Shown piece by piece: positions 15,098 to 23,786 of a stretch of DNA of 34,480 nucleotides. Under the pieces are notes generated by a model. It did no database searches. It saw only the letters and a list, made by a program, of their open reading frames with translations, and was not told where the DNA came from. The DNA comes from Mesorhizobium zhangyense (GTDB lineage: Bacteria; Pseudomonadota; Alphaproteobacteria; Rhizobiales; Rhizobiaceae): assembly GCF_011045115.1 (NCBI RefSeq), contig NZ_JAAKZG010000026.1:1-34480 (forward strand). Direction: 5' to 3'. Numbering within the stretch: the first letter of the stretch is position 1; every line of letters starts with the position of its first letter. A program made the position numbers and the translations under genes.

Positions 15098-16447
15098 CTA
15101 CGGCTGGTGTAAAATGCGTCCGTCGCGCCAGCGCACCGCAAAGGTGCTGCCCTTGCCTGGCGCGGAAGAAAGCTCGACGTAACCGCCATGTCGGGTCACG
15201 ATCTCGTTGACCATGCTGAGCCCCAGGCCCGCACCTGAGCCGTGAGGGCTGACCCGGTAGAACGGCTCGAATATGCGCGATTGCTTATCGCCGGCAATTC
15301 CACGGCCCTGATCGGTCACGGTTACACTGCCGTCAGCCTCAATACCGACCGATATCTGTCCTCTTCCACCTCCGTACTGGACCGCATTACGTACCAGATT
15401 GGCGAATGCGCGCTCCAAAGCTTCAGCATCGCCAGGAACGAACACGTCTTCCGCGTCACTGTCGAACGAAATCTCGTAGCCTTCGGCGATGGCCAAGGGA
15501 GCAAGGTCGGCGACCACCTTCGACACAACGCCGTTAAGATCGACAGGTGCATCCTGCTGAGGCTTCTGCCGGTACTTCTCGGTGTCGAGAAGCTGGTTCG
15601 CGATCGCTGTAAGTCGCTTGATGGCCGTCTGCAGGTGCGTCTTGTCCTCACTTGGTGAAAGGGTATCGATTCTCACCTGCAGGACAGCGATCGGCGTTCG
15701 AAGTTCATGCGCGGCGTTGACGAAGAAGCGCTCCGTCGCCTCGAAGCCATTATCGAGACGACGCAGCGCCCTGTTGATGTCGCGCACCAGTCGAAGCACC
15801 TCATTGGGCAAGCCACGCTCTTCCACCAGGGCGCCACGTGTGTCGAGATCAATCCTGTCGAGGCGCTCCTTCAGATTGCTGAAAGACCGCAACGCCCAGC
15901 GCGTGACGAACGGCACGCCGATCAAGGAGATGGCGATGAGGATCAGCGCCGGAACGCCGACGGCAAGATGCCCAAGCAGGACGGTCAGACCGTATTGGGA
16001 CATGGGAGCACCGCCGGCAAAAATTGTTGCCTCGCCGGCCGGGGTCTCGAACCGCTCCATTCGGGCGACACTCAACGGATCGTCAAGATAACCGTGCAGT
16101 TCGACGCTTCTGAATGTCTTCAGAAATGGCGTATTGCTGGCTATGTCCTCGGGAGTTGCGCCGTGTGAAAGGACACCACCATTGCCCAGGTCCGCCACGA
16201 ACCACAGGTCAGGCGCGTCCTCCATCATCTCTGTCAGTTCGGCCGTCGGCTCCAGACGGGCCCGACCATCCGGCCCAAGATCGATCGAATCGGCGATTTC
16301 CTGAGACAGCCAGACGGACGTTATCGCCACATCTGTTTTGATGCCGGATAACAGATAGAAAACCAGGCCGAGCGAGGCGATGACCGCGCATACCTGCAGA
16401 ACGATGAAGCCAACTGTGAACCGCCAGCGGAGAGATGAGCTTCTCAT
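15098..16447 (-). CDS. Sensor histidine kinase of the macAB operon
   Basis: This inner-membrane kinase has about 449 aa from ATG 16447; ATG 16462, overlapping the regulator's stop, is an equal choice, and neither has a strong ribosome binding site. It has a first membrane helix (about 10-33), a periplasmic sensor of about 120 residues with no family I recognise, and a second helix (about 155-180). HAMP-like and dimerisation parts follow, with N-A-A-H-E-L-R-T-P (phospho-His 247). The ATPase has N-L-V-R-N-A-V-Q-Y, D-Q-G-R-G-I and G-S-G-A-G-L-G-L-S-M-V. It is paired with the OmpR-type regulator just upstream. Confidence 0.93.
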   Translation of the reverse strand: MRSSSLRWRFTVGFIVLQVCAVIASLGLVFYLLSGIKTDVAITSVWLSQEIADSIDLGPDGRARLEPTAELTEMMEDAPDLWFVADLGNGGVLSHGATPEDIASNTPFLKTFRSVELHGYLDDPLSVARMERFETPAGEATIFAGGAPMSQYGLTVLLGHLAVGVPALILIAISLIGVPFVTRWALRSFSNLKERLDRIDLDTRGALVEERGLPNEVLRLVRDINRALRRLDNGFEATERFFVNAAHELRTPIAVLQVRIDTLSPSEDKTHLQTAIKRLTAIANQLLDTEKYRQKPQQDAPVDLNGVVSKVVADLAPLAIAEGYEISFDSDAEDVFVPGDAEALERAFANLVRNAVQYGGGRGQISVGIEADGSVTVTDQGRGIAGDKQSRIFEPFYRVSPHGSGAGLGLSMVNEIVTRHGGYVELSSAPGKGSTFAVRWRDGRILHQP

Positions 16448-16448
16448 C

Positions 16449-17123
16449 CTATTTCTGCTCATGAAGGTAATAGCCGATGCCACGAATGTTTTTGATGACA
16501 ATGTCGGCCTGTGCATCGCCAAGCTTCCGGCGCAGACGAGACATATTGGCCTCCAGCGAGTTCGACTGGATCTCATCGTCAAAGGAATAGACCTGACCCT
16601 CCAGCGAGGAGCGCAATACAGTACGACCACGGTTTCTCAGAAGCGTCTCGATGATGAGCAGTTCCCGGCGGGTGAGCGAAAGCCGCACGCCGTTCACATG
16701 CACGTCGCATGCCGTGCGATCATAGATGACATTGCCGGCGGTCAGGACCGATGGTCCGGGTGTCGGAGCCCGTCTCAGCACGGCGCTCATTCTGGCGATC
16801 AATTCGGGGATTTCGAACGGCTTTGGCAAATAATCATCAGCGCCATCATTCAGACCGGAAATCCGCTCGTCGGTCGACGTCAGAGCGGAGATGATGATCG
16901 AACGGGTACCTGCTCCCGCACGACGCAAATCTGCGAGAAACGTGCTGCCGTCGCCATCCGGCAGTTGCCTGTCGATAAGGACGATGTCGTAGTTGGCCAC
17001 CGCAATCGCTTCCCGTGCCGTAGCCAGATCCCCTACCGCGTCGAGAACAATGCCGTGCTGGGAGAGAGCGGCCCTCAGCGCGTTAGTCATTTCCGGGTCG
17101 TCTTCGATAAGCAGAAGTTTCAT
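16449..17123 (-). CDS. OmpR/PhoB-type response regulator
   Basis: The 224-aa regulator has a receiver domain (about 1-115) with acidic residues E7-D8-D9, phospho-acceptor Asp 51 in I-V-L-I-D-R-Q-L-P-D and the conserved Lys in Y-L-P-K-P-F. A C-terminal winged helix (about 125-220) ends I-K-N-I-R-G-I-G-Y-Y-L. It is the first gene of the regulator-kinase-macA-macB series. Its target is therefore probably this operon, as for many self-regulated efflux systems, but no binding site was identified. Confidence 0.95.
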   Translation of the reverse strand: MKLLLIEDDPEMTNALRAALSQHGIVLDAVGDLATAREAIAVANYDIVLIDRQLPDGDGSTFLADLRRAGAGTRSIIISALTSTDERISGLNDGADDYLPKPFEIPELIARMSAVLRRAPTPGPSVLTAGNVIYDRTACDVHVNGVRLSLTRRELLIIETLLRNRGRTVLRSSLEGQVYSFDDEIQSNSLEANMSRLRRKLGDAQADIVIKNIRGIGYYLHEQK

Positions 17124-17335
17124 CGTGACCTGATCGGTTAATTTCCGGACAGTCGCTCCCTAGCAGTCTTTACAGCAAAACCGCGCCTCGGACTTGGATG
17201 ACCCCGACTCACCTGCGATGCTGGTCGTACGGTTATTGGACGCCAGGAACCTGGAGTAAATGTCGATACCGGACAAACCAAAGTTGGCCCGGCATCCATC
17301 TTGTTTTTGATCGTGCGCCGACAAGTCAGTACTCC

Positions 17336-17620
17336 TTATCGGCAGCGACCGAATTGATCCTGGTACCTGCAACCTGAGTAGCGGCGGTCACGTTGTTCCC
17401 AGCGCTCACGGCGGTTCCTGTCGTTACGCTCGCTGACATTGCCAACGACTGCGCCTCCCACACCCCCGGCCGCAGCACCTACCGCAGCACCTTCCCATGT
17501 GCCGCTTGCCAGCCCACCGATGATTGCGCCGCTTGCCGCACCAATGCCGGCACCTTTTTCCGTCTGGCTGCACGCTGTCAGCGTCAGACAAACGAGTACG
17601 CCCGAAATGATCTTCTTCAT
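17336..17620 (-). CDS. Glycine-zipper lipoprotein
   Basis: This 94-aa product starts at ATG 17620, with AAGGACGGGC before it; a longer upstream frame is not needed. Residues 1-17 form a lipoprotein signal, with L-T-L-T-A-C and lipidated Cys 17. Residues about 24-60 are a glycine zipper (G-A-G-I-G-A-A-S-G-A-I-I-G-G-L-A-S-G, then G-A-A-A-G-G-V-G-G-A-V-V-G), as in YMGG/OsmB-like envelope proteins. The C-terminal tail is rich in Arg and aromatic residues, with two Cys (C-R-Y-Q-D-Q-F-G-R-C). It lies upstream of, and on the same strand as, the two-component genes, separated by a 212-nt gap without an obvious gene. It may be a stress-related envelope lipoprotein. Confidence 0.85.
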   Translation of the reverse strand: MKKIISGVLVCLTLTACSQTEKGAGIGAASGAIIGGLASGTWEGAAVGAAAGGVGGAVVGNVSERNDRNRRERWEQRDRRYSGCRYQDQFGRCR

Positions 17621-18092
17621 GCCCGTCCTTTCGATCCATCTCGCGCTCCGGCCATCCATCGACCGTTGAGCCACACCAAGATGGAGGCATATGTCCACCG
17701 GGGATTACGTGGAAGTTACGCAGGGCCGAGGTCATCGATATCGGTCGCAAGCGCAAATGCGTGCACGAAAAACGTGTTCCTTCACGAACACTTTTCAAGG
17801 CTTCGACGACACAGGGACTTGGAGCCACTCCATTTTGGCGTTGGTGCGTAGTGTCGGCAATTTAAGTACGCCTTCTGCAAAGACGGTATGGGCACGTGTC
17901 TTCAGGTCATCGACGGACTGAGCGCCAGACTGATTTGCTGGGGCCTCTTCCAGAATCTTGTCACAGAATCGGGCGCGAGAGTTTCGCACCCCACAAAATT
18001 CCGCCTGGAAATTTCCATCATGCGCAGTGTGGGTTGCAGACGGTCGGCTATAAGACGCAATTACACTATCGAGGGCGGAGACGTGTCCCTAG
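17621..18092. other. Gene-free stretch with a hairpin
   Basis: No gene is convincing. A 64-codon minus frame (17795-17989) has only a GTG start and no ribosome binding site. The main structure is the hairpin at 17774-17791. The rest looks like the 3' region of the NmrA gene and the promoter region of the lipoprotein gene. Confidence 0.45.
17774..17795 (-). terminator. Candidate bidirectional terminator hairpin
   Basis: GTGTTC and GAACAC pair around a 6-nt loop. T-runs follow on both strands: TTTT at 17792 on the plus strand, and GTTTTTC after the stem on the minus strand. It lies about 300 nt past the NmrA gene stop. Confidence 0.45.
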
Positions 18093-18977
18093 CTAGGCTG
18101 ATATTCGCAAGGCTTCACCAAGCGACCTGCGCCCATTGCCAGCAAGCCAGGACCCGAAGGTGAGCAGGTCGGGGTTTATTTCGCGCATAAGTTTCAGGTC
18201 GACCTGCTCGGCAAGCGGCCCGTCTTCCAGGCTCTTAGCCATATGCGCGAGATCCGTGTTTGCAGCGAGAACGTCATCGGGAAAACGTTCATAGGTTATC
18301 GGGCGGCCGGCTGCTTCGCTGAAGGCGATCTCAAGCTCGCGTCCCGTAAGGCGGTCGCTGGCGATCTTAAGCGTCCCGCCGCCAAAGCGTGGCCTGTCGG
18401 CAAGCACGGCGGCAACAAACCTGCCAATGTCTTCCACGGCGGTAAGCTGAATAGAATGCTCCGGCCTGATGAGGGACACCAACCGGCCCTCATCCAGACC
18501 GTAGCCGGGCCGCACAAGCATCTCCATGAAAATCATCGGCCGGATGATCGTCGTCGTCATGGCGAGTTCTCGAATATGCGCTTCGATACGAGGTTTGGCG
18601 TCGAAACGCGGAACGCCTGTCAGCTCATTCCCCGCGCTGGCACCGGATGAATAGACAAAATGGTTGATGCCGGTTTCGGCTGCGATATCGGCAATCGAAA
18701 TGCCGTATCTGACTTCATCATCGGCAGCCAGGTTTGCTGGCAATACGCTAAAGACGCCGTAGGTGTCTTTCATGGCTGAGCGGATCACATCTGTCTCTTC
18801 GAAAGAACCCTGCACAAGCTCGATGCCTGAATTCCACAATTCCAGGGACGCAGCTTTGGTGGAATCCAGAACGAGTGCGCGAACGGACCATCCCGCCTTC
18901 AACAAGGCTTTGGCGACAGATCCTCCCTGTCTTCCGGTTGCGCCGAAAACCAGAATAAGGTGCTTGCTATTGGTCAC
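18093..18977 (-). CDS. NmrA-family NAD(P)-binding protein
   Basis: The 294-aa product is read from GTG 18977-18975, which has GAGGA 8 nt upstream; longer frames from 19103 have no similarity. The Rossmann start L-I-L-V-F-G-A-T-G-R-Q-G-G-S-V-A lies at residues 6-21. The NmrA-like features F-V-Y-S-S-G-A and I-R-P-M-I-F-M-E-M follow, as does the closing part with L-T-G-R-E-L-E-I-A-F-S-E. Members are redox sensors or quinone/NAD(P)H reductases of the extended SDR type. The divergent HxlR regulator gene 89 nt away is a common arrangement, in which the regulator answers electrophile or thiol stress and controls the reductase-like gene. Confidence 0.88.
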   Translation of the reverse strand: MTNSKHLILVFGATGRQGGSVAKALLKAGWSVRALVLDSTKAASLELWNSGIELVQGSFEETDVIRSAMKDTYGVFSVLPANLAADDEVRYGISIADIAAETGINHFVYSSGASAGNELTGVPRFDAKPRIEAHIRELAMTTTIIRPMIFMEMLVRPGYGLDEGRLVSLIRPEHSIQLTAVEDIGRFVAAVLADRPRFGGGTLKIASDRLTGRELEIAFSEAAGRPITYERFPDDVLAANTDLAHMAKSLEDGPLAEQVDLKLMREINPDLLTFGSWLAGNGRRSLGEALRISA

Positions 18978-19066
18978 TTGAAATCCTCGCGTTAAACAAG
19001 GGTCATCCATATATACCAATGCAGTTCTGTCGGAAGACGGCACATTTTTCAGCATCAGGCACAAGG

Positions 19067-19474
19067 ATGATACTCTTGGACGAACAGATCGATACCAGCA
19101 CACTGCGCTCGTCAGAGAACGACAGGCTATTCAGACCCATCCCGTCAAACGGGGTCTGCAGCCTGCTGAACGACAAGTGGACTGTGCCGGTTCTTTGGCG
19201 TCTTTCTCTCGCGGAGGATCATCGGCTCCGTTTTTCAGCCTTGAGAAAGGAGGTCGGCGAAATTACCCAGCGTATGCTGACCCTCACGCTCCGCAATCTC
19301 GAGCGAGATGGGTTTGTTGCACGTCACTATTTCCCTGAAATCCCACCGCGGGTAGAATATGTGCTGACAGATATCGGTGACGGAGCGTTACTCTCTCTCG
19401 AGAAGTTTAACTTCTGGGTCCACGACAATCTGAACGCCATCAAGGCGCACCGCCGCGCGTACGACCAAGCGTAG
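19067..19474 (+). CDS. HxlR-family transcriptional regulator
   Basis: The start is uncertain. ATG 19019 would give 151 aa, while ATG 19067 gives 135 aa and leaves a better divergent promoter gap. Neither has a clear Shine-Dalgarno. The winged-helix HxlR core has C-S-L-L-N-D-K-W-T-V-P-V-L-W-R-L (about 31-46 from 19067), L-R-F-S-A-L-R-K-E-V-G-E-I-T-Q-R-M-L-T-L-T-L-R-N-L-E-R-D-G, and P-R-V-E-Y-V-L-T-D-I-G. The conserved Cys near the start of the core is present, and in several HxlR proteins such a Cys senses electrophiles or disulfide stress. It probably controls the divergent NmrA-family gene. Confidence 0.9.
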   Translation: MILLDEQIDTSTLRSSENDRLFRPIPSNGVCSLLNDKWTVPVLWRLSLAEDHRLRFSALRKEVGEITQRMLTLTLRNLERDGFVARHYFPEIPPRVEYVLTDIGDGALLSLEKFNFWVHDNLNAIKAHRRAYDQA

Positions 19475-20072
19475 TTGTAGATCCAAATCGCCGAACCGAG
19501 CTAAGAAGCCTAAATGCCGGCCTAGGTTTGCAATGCTTGTCCACGCCCGCTTTCACCATTGCCGCTTGCTGCCCTGGACGGCAGACATTGAAGTCGAAAG
19601 CTGCCGCGCTCCCATGCTGAGCACGCAATTATCGTACAATGGCGTGGAATCGGCGGTTCCCTATACCGCACGGTGGTGTGTAGCGATCGGCGGGAATATA
19701 TAGGGCCATGGAGGGCAATCGGCGGTGCTGGGCGCGTGGGATTCGAACATATACGCCGAAGTAATCGGCTGGCGCGAAGCCAATCCATAGCTAACGTCGG
19801 CTTTTGGAAAGCCTCAAATGTCAGTCGACCGGCCGAAATGGCGGCGCGAAGCGGTCATTTGTTTTGCGCAAAATGGAAACCGCTACCGGTTCAGCCAGTA
19901 ACAGGGGCAGATTTGCTGGCTGGGTTTCAAGGTGCTGTGTGTTTCAGACTTGGAATCAGAAACATTTAGATATGTGTTTGGGGAGATCGCTAACTTTTCC
20001 GGAGTTAGACAGCGCGCAGAAGAGGCGGTTTCAGGCAATCTGCGGCGCAGCTGAGGCGCTATTAGCGTCGCA
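19475..20072. other. Gene-free stretch at the left edge of the defence island
   Basis: No coding frame, tRNA or insertion sequence can be supported. A GATTCGAAC stretch (19740-19748) resembles a tRNA T-loop on the minus strand, but the flanks do not pair. A weak hairpin, CTAAC with GTTAG, lies near 19990. The stretch separates the chromosomal-type HxlR/NmrA pair from the Shedu gene and could hold an integration junction. Confidence 0.4.
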
Positions 20073-21509
20073 CTACCGGTTCTCACGTCTTGCAAGGAGG
20101 GTGCGAAGGGACTTCAACTTCGCCAGCAGCTCGTCGAATGTGATAATCGAAATGCCGCCCAGCGCATTGCGATAAAGCTCGAACGAGCGCTTGCGCTCTG
20201 CCTCGGGAATGAGGCCAGCGACCAAGACACCACGCACGCCGAAGGATTCCATGCGATGGTCGGGATTGAACGCTTTCAGGCGAAAGATATCGCTCTGCAG
20301 ATGGTTTACCTGATCGAGTAGCTGAGTGACGGCCGAAACCAGCTCCGGCGAGGGACCGTAGACACCGCCGCGGTATTCCCTGGCCGATAGCAGGGTAGTC
20401 GCCGGAGTCTTGATCTCAAGGATGGCCAGATTGTCGGTGAGCTGGTTCGCGAACAGGAAGTCCGTGATCTTTTCACCGCCGCCGCTGAGCTTCTTCCCGC
20501 CGACATGCGCCTGCCCTTGGAGCAGGAGCACGGGCACGTTGAAGGCCATGTCGAGAATGAACGGGTTCGCCTCGAACAGCGCCTGCCACTGAAGCTCGGT
20601 CGTTTTCACTGCGAGTTTCGCTTCTATATGGGCGATGAGTTCATCGAGCGAGGCAAGTTCAATCTCGTTGTGGAGCTTGATGACCGACTCGCGTTGCGTG
20701 TTCAGAGTGCTACGAACCGTCGCCTTTGCCAGCCCGATGACCGCGGCTCGGTCTTTCTCGGATAGTTTGGCATCGACGATCGTACGGCCGATCGTTTCCG
20801 CTATATCGTCCGGCTCGCGCTCGAACAGTTTAAGGGGGAAGGTGTCCTTGTCGATCTTGTGCAGCAGGTTCGAATAGGCGAGCTGCGTTTTCTTCTTGCG
20901 GCTGGACGCGCGTGCCTTGTCGTCGAAGCGATCCGCGCCGCGGCGCAGTTCATCGAACAGCTGGAACCCCATTTCAAAGGTCTGGCCGTCATCAACGCGC
21001 GACACATCGAACGTCTTTGCGTCGGTAAGGCGCAGATGCTCGACCCCGTCGATTTTCGCCAGCGCCTGGATGATGAAGGAGAGGGTGCGGTCGAGTCCAA
21101 GTCCGAAATTCGGGTCCTTCGTAAAGCCGGAGGGCATGCATTCGTTCAGGTACATCTGAACGTCCTCTAGGGTTTTTGGCATCACAAAATGCTCACTATC
21201 GTCGAAATCATCGATGATGGTGGCCAGGCTATGTTCTTGCACGAGCGCGATGGAGATTATGGGATCGTGCTTCGGCTGCAGGAACCTTGCCGACGTGGGC
21301 ATCGTGTTGACGGGAAAGATCGTCGTCGTTTCGGCCTTCGCATCGAAGCGCAGCAGGAGTACCCGCGCGGATGCATCACCTACCCGCCCCGCAGCACGCA
21401 AGCGCGCCTCGGATGGAGTAAAGTACACGTCCACTAGTCCGGGCGTAGCCAGCGAGAGCTCAAGCCGGCCCTGGTCGTCATCGCTAAATTGTGGGCCGAA
21501 CGTTGCCAT
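20073..21509 (-). CDS. sduA: Shedu-type anti-phage nuclease (DUF4263)
   Basis: Shedu is a single-gene anti-phage defence whose DUF4263 domain is a PD-(D/E)XK-type nuclease. The 478-aa protein has a C-terminal domain (about 305-470). It opens Q-W-Q-A-L-F-E-A-N-P-F-I-L-D and carries the catalytic-type pair K-I-T-D-F-L-F (Asp about 349) and L-A-I-L-E-I-K-T-P (Glu about 365, Lys about 367). The N-terminal 300 residues are variable between Shedu proteins and are likely sensory or regulatory. Here they hold a helical Arg/Lys-rich part near 195-215. It is divergent from the Gabija pair across 159 nt of promoter DNA. Activity against phage is inferred from the family. Confidence 0.8.
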   Translation of the reverse strand: MATFGPQFSDDDQGRLELSLATPGLVDVYFTPSEARLRAAGRVGDASARVLLLRFDAKAETTTIFPVNTMPTSARFLQPKHDPIISIALVQEHSLATIIDDFDDSEHFVMPKTLEDVQMYLNECMPSGFTKDPNFGLGLDRTLSFIIQALAKIDGVEHLRLTDAKTFDVSRVDDGQTFEMGFQLFDELRRGADRFDDKARASSRKKKTQLAYSNLLHKIDKDTFPLKLFEREPDDIAETIGRTIVDAKLSEKDRAAVIGLAKATVRSTLNTQRESVIKLHNEIELASLDELIAHIEAKLAVKTTELQWQALFEANPFILDMAFNVPVLLLQGQAHVGGKKLSGGGEKITDFLFANQLTDNLAILEIKTPATTLLSAREYRGGVYGPSPELVSAVTQLLDQVNHLQSDIFRLKAFNPDHRMESFGVRGVLVAGLIPEAERKRSFELYRNALGGISIITFDELLAKLKSLRTLLARRENR

Positions 21510-21668
21510 GATCCGCGATCAACGCCCCTTTCCCGTTCCGGTGCAAGTGAAACATCGATTCTGATCTACGCTTTATCTTACGCATCAGTGAATAGATTCG
21601 TTGTTGTTTAAACGGACGCCGACCACTATCCAAGATAGTACGTCACGGCAGCTCCTTGGGGGAAGGAC

Positions 21669-23786
21669 ATGCGCATACAGAAAGTCAGGGTCGAGGGGTT
21701 TCGGCTTCTCCAGGATGTCGAGATCATGCTGGAGACCGGCTCGACGGTCATCGTTGGCCGCAATAACAGCGGCAAGACGTCGCTTACGGATGTGTTCGAG
21801 CGCTTTGCAGGCGATGGCGGCGCGAAGTTCAGGCTGGAGGATTTCTCTGCCGGCACGCGGAAGAAATTCTTCGAAGCCAGGGAGCTGCGGGAAAAGGGGG
21901 AGGATCCGGGAAAGGTCCTAGCCGCTATCCCGAAGATCACCATCACCCTGACATTCGTGTACGACAGCGCCGCCCCCTCCCTGGGGCCGCTCTCCGCCTT
22001 CATTATCGACCTGGATATGAATTCAACGGCAGCGATCGCGAAGGTGGAGTATGCGCCGACGCTCCCCACCCTCCAGCAGCTTCTGGAGGTGTCTGATCCA
22101 CCCGAGGGGGTGGAAACGAATGCGCATTTCATGCGGCACCTAAAGGAGGCGATACCCAAGACCTACAGCGTTCAGGTCTGCGCGATCGATCCGACGGACC
22201 CGGGGAATGTGCGGCACTTCGAAGGGACCACGCACCTGGCCGCCTTGCTCCAATGCAATCTGGTGCGCGCCCAGCGTACGCTCGATCACGCGAGGCATGG
22301 CGACGCCGATGTCATCGGGAAGCTGCTGAGCACCTTATTCAAAACCGCATCCACGCCAACCGCGGCCGCTGCGGACCAGCAGCTCGCCGCCCAACTGAAA
22401 AGTTCGGTCGAGGGCATCGAGCGTGAAATGCAGTCGGAATTCGACACGATGCTGAAAGCGCTTCTCCCGGCGATGAACGTCCTGGGTTTTCCGAGCATGA
22501 ACGACACGGAATTGCAGCCGGAGACGTCGCTCAATGTCGATGCGTTGCTCTCGGACCACACCAGGGTCGTCTATGCCGGTACCGACGGTGTGCATCTGCC
22601 CGAGGGCTATAACGGCCTCGGTACTCGCAATCTCATTTATATGCTCCTCCAGCTGGAGAGCTACCACAAGCTCTACCGTGCGAGACCGACGCGTCCGACG
22701 ACGCATCTCATCTTCATTGAGGAACCTGAAGCCCATTTGCATCCGCAGATGCAGGAGGTTTTCATAAGCCAGCTGAACGCTGCGGTAGGAAAGCTGTCGG
22801 CGAAATATCCTGACGAGCCTGCGTGGCAGGTGCAATTCGTCATCACGACGCATTCATCGCATGTGGCCAACGCGGCGCCATTCGAAGCGATACGCTATTT
22901 CCTGAACCAGCAGCCAGTGCCGGCGTCTGGGCGCCAGACCAAGGTGAAGGATTTCAAGAAAGGTATGGCGGCGATCCCGGCTGACGATAAGGAATTCCTG
23001 CACCAGTACATGACCTTGACCAAATGCGACCTGTATTTTGCCGACAAAGCGATAATGGTCGAAGGGACCACCGAACGGGTGCTAATGCCGCGGTTGTGTG
23101 AGATCGTCGATAAAGCGCTCGACGAGGAACATAAGCTTTCGAAACAATATATCACGACGGTCGAAGCCAGCGGTGCGCACGCCCACCTGTTCTATCCGTT
23201 GCTCAACTTCCTTGAGTTAAAGACCCTCGTGATAACCGACCTCGATGCCGTCAGATCCGCTGTTAGAAAGAACAAGAAGGGCAACGATATCAATGTATGG
23301 GAGAAGTGTCCGGTCGCTGACGGCGACAGGACCTCGAATACCGCGATCCGCGAATGGTTTAGGCCTGAAGCAGAAAAGAATCAGGAGGGATGGCAGGACA
23401 AGCCAGCGCCGCTGATCGACCTGCCGACGCTGCTCGCAAAAACGGATGCGGAAAAGTTATCGGGATACCGCCGCATCGCCTATCAGATCCCCGAGATTCC
23501 CAATTCCACTGTGTGCGCGCGGAGCTATGAGGACGCGCTTGTGCTGGCGAATCCGGACAGGTTCGGGCTCGTCGTTGACGACGATCAGGCGGATAATGCG
23601 TGGGAGATTGCACAAGACCTCCCCAAATCCGAGACCGCGCTACGGTTCGCTATCCGAGAGAAGGACTGGAAAGTACCGCGCTACATCGGTGAGGGCTTGA
23701 AGTGGCTTTCTGAACCGCCGCCGGCGGCGGAAAACCCGCCGATCGTACCGCCGCATCCGGCGGGGGCGGGGGAGTTGCCGGCATGA
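21669..23786 (+). CDS. gajA: GajA-type OLD-family endonuclease (Gabija)
   Basis: GajA is a nucleotide-sensing DNA nuclease made of an ABC-type ATPase joined to a Toprim nuclease. It nicks DNA when nucleotide levels fall during phage infection and works with GajB. The 705-aa protein has Walker A G-R-N-N-S-G-K-T (30-37), a signature-like G-L-G-T-R-N (316-321), Walker B I-F-I-E-E-P-E-A-H-L-H (about 348-358) and a switch His in T-T-H-S-S-H. Its Toprim motifs are M-V-E-G-T-T-E (463-469) and I-T-D-L-D-A (522-527). GajA proteins are usually nearer 500-600 aa, so the extra C-terminal part, which ends in a Pro-rich tail, is unusual. GGGGGAAGG precedes the ATG. Confidence 0.85.
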   Translation: MRIQKVRVEGFRLLQDVEIMLETGSTVIVGRNNSGKTSLTDVFERFAGDGGAKFRLEDFSAGTRKKFFEARELREKGEDPGKVLAAIPKITITLTFVYDSAAPSLGPLSAFIIDLDMNSTAAIAKVEYAPTLPTLQQLLEVSDPPEGVETNAHFMRHLKEAIPKTYSVQVCAIDPTDPGNVRHFEGTTHLAALLQCNLVRAQRTLDHARHGDADVIGKLLSTLFKTASTPTAAAADQQLAAQLKSSVEGIEREMQSEFDTMLKALLPAMNVLGFPSMNDTELQPETSLNVDALLSDHTRVVYAGTDGVHLPEGYNGLGTRNLIYMLLQLESYHKLYRARPTRPTTHLIFIEEPEAHLHPQMQEVFISQLNAAVGKLSAKYPDEPAWQVQFVITTHSSHVANAAPFEAIRYFLNQQPVPASGRQTKVKDFKKGMAAIPADDKEFLHQYMTLTKCDLYFADKAIMVEGTTERVLMPRLCEIVDKALDEEHKLSKQYITTVEASGAHAHLFYPLLNFLELKTLVITDLDAVRSAVRKNKKGNDINVWEKCPVADGDRTSNTAIREWFRPEAEKNQEGWQDKPAPLIDLPTLLAKTDAEKLSGYRRIAYQIPEIPNSTVCARSYEDALVLANPDRFGLVVDDDQADNAWEIAQDLPKSETALRFAIREKDWKVPRYIGEGLKWLSEPPPAAENPPIVPPHPAGAGELPA

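Noticed and set aside
17795..17989. 64-codon minus-strand frame in the gap before NmrA
   Set aside because: It has only a GTG start, no ribosome binding site and no recognisable family.
19735..19775. tRNA-like GATTCGAAC stretch on the minus strand, possible att site
   Set aside because: The bases around the T-loop-like sequence do not form a T stem or acceptor stem, and no matching copy was found on the other side of the island.
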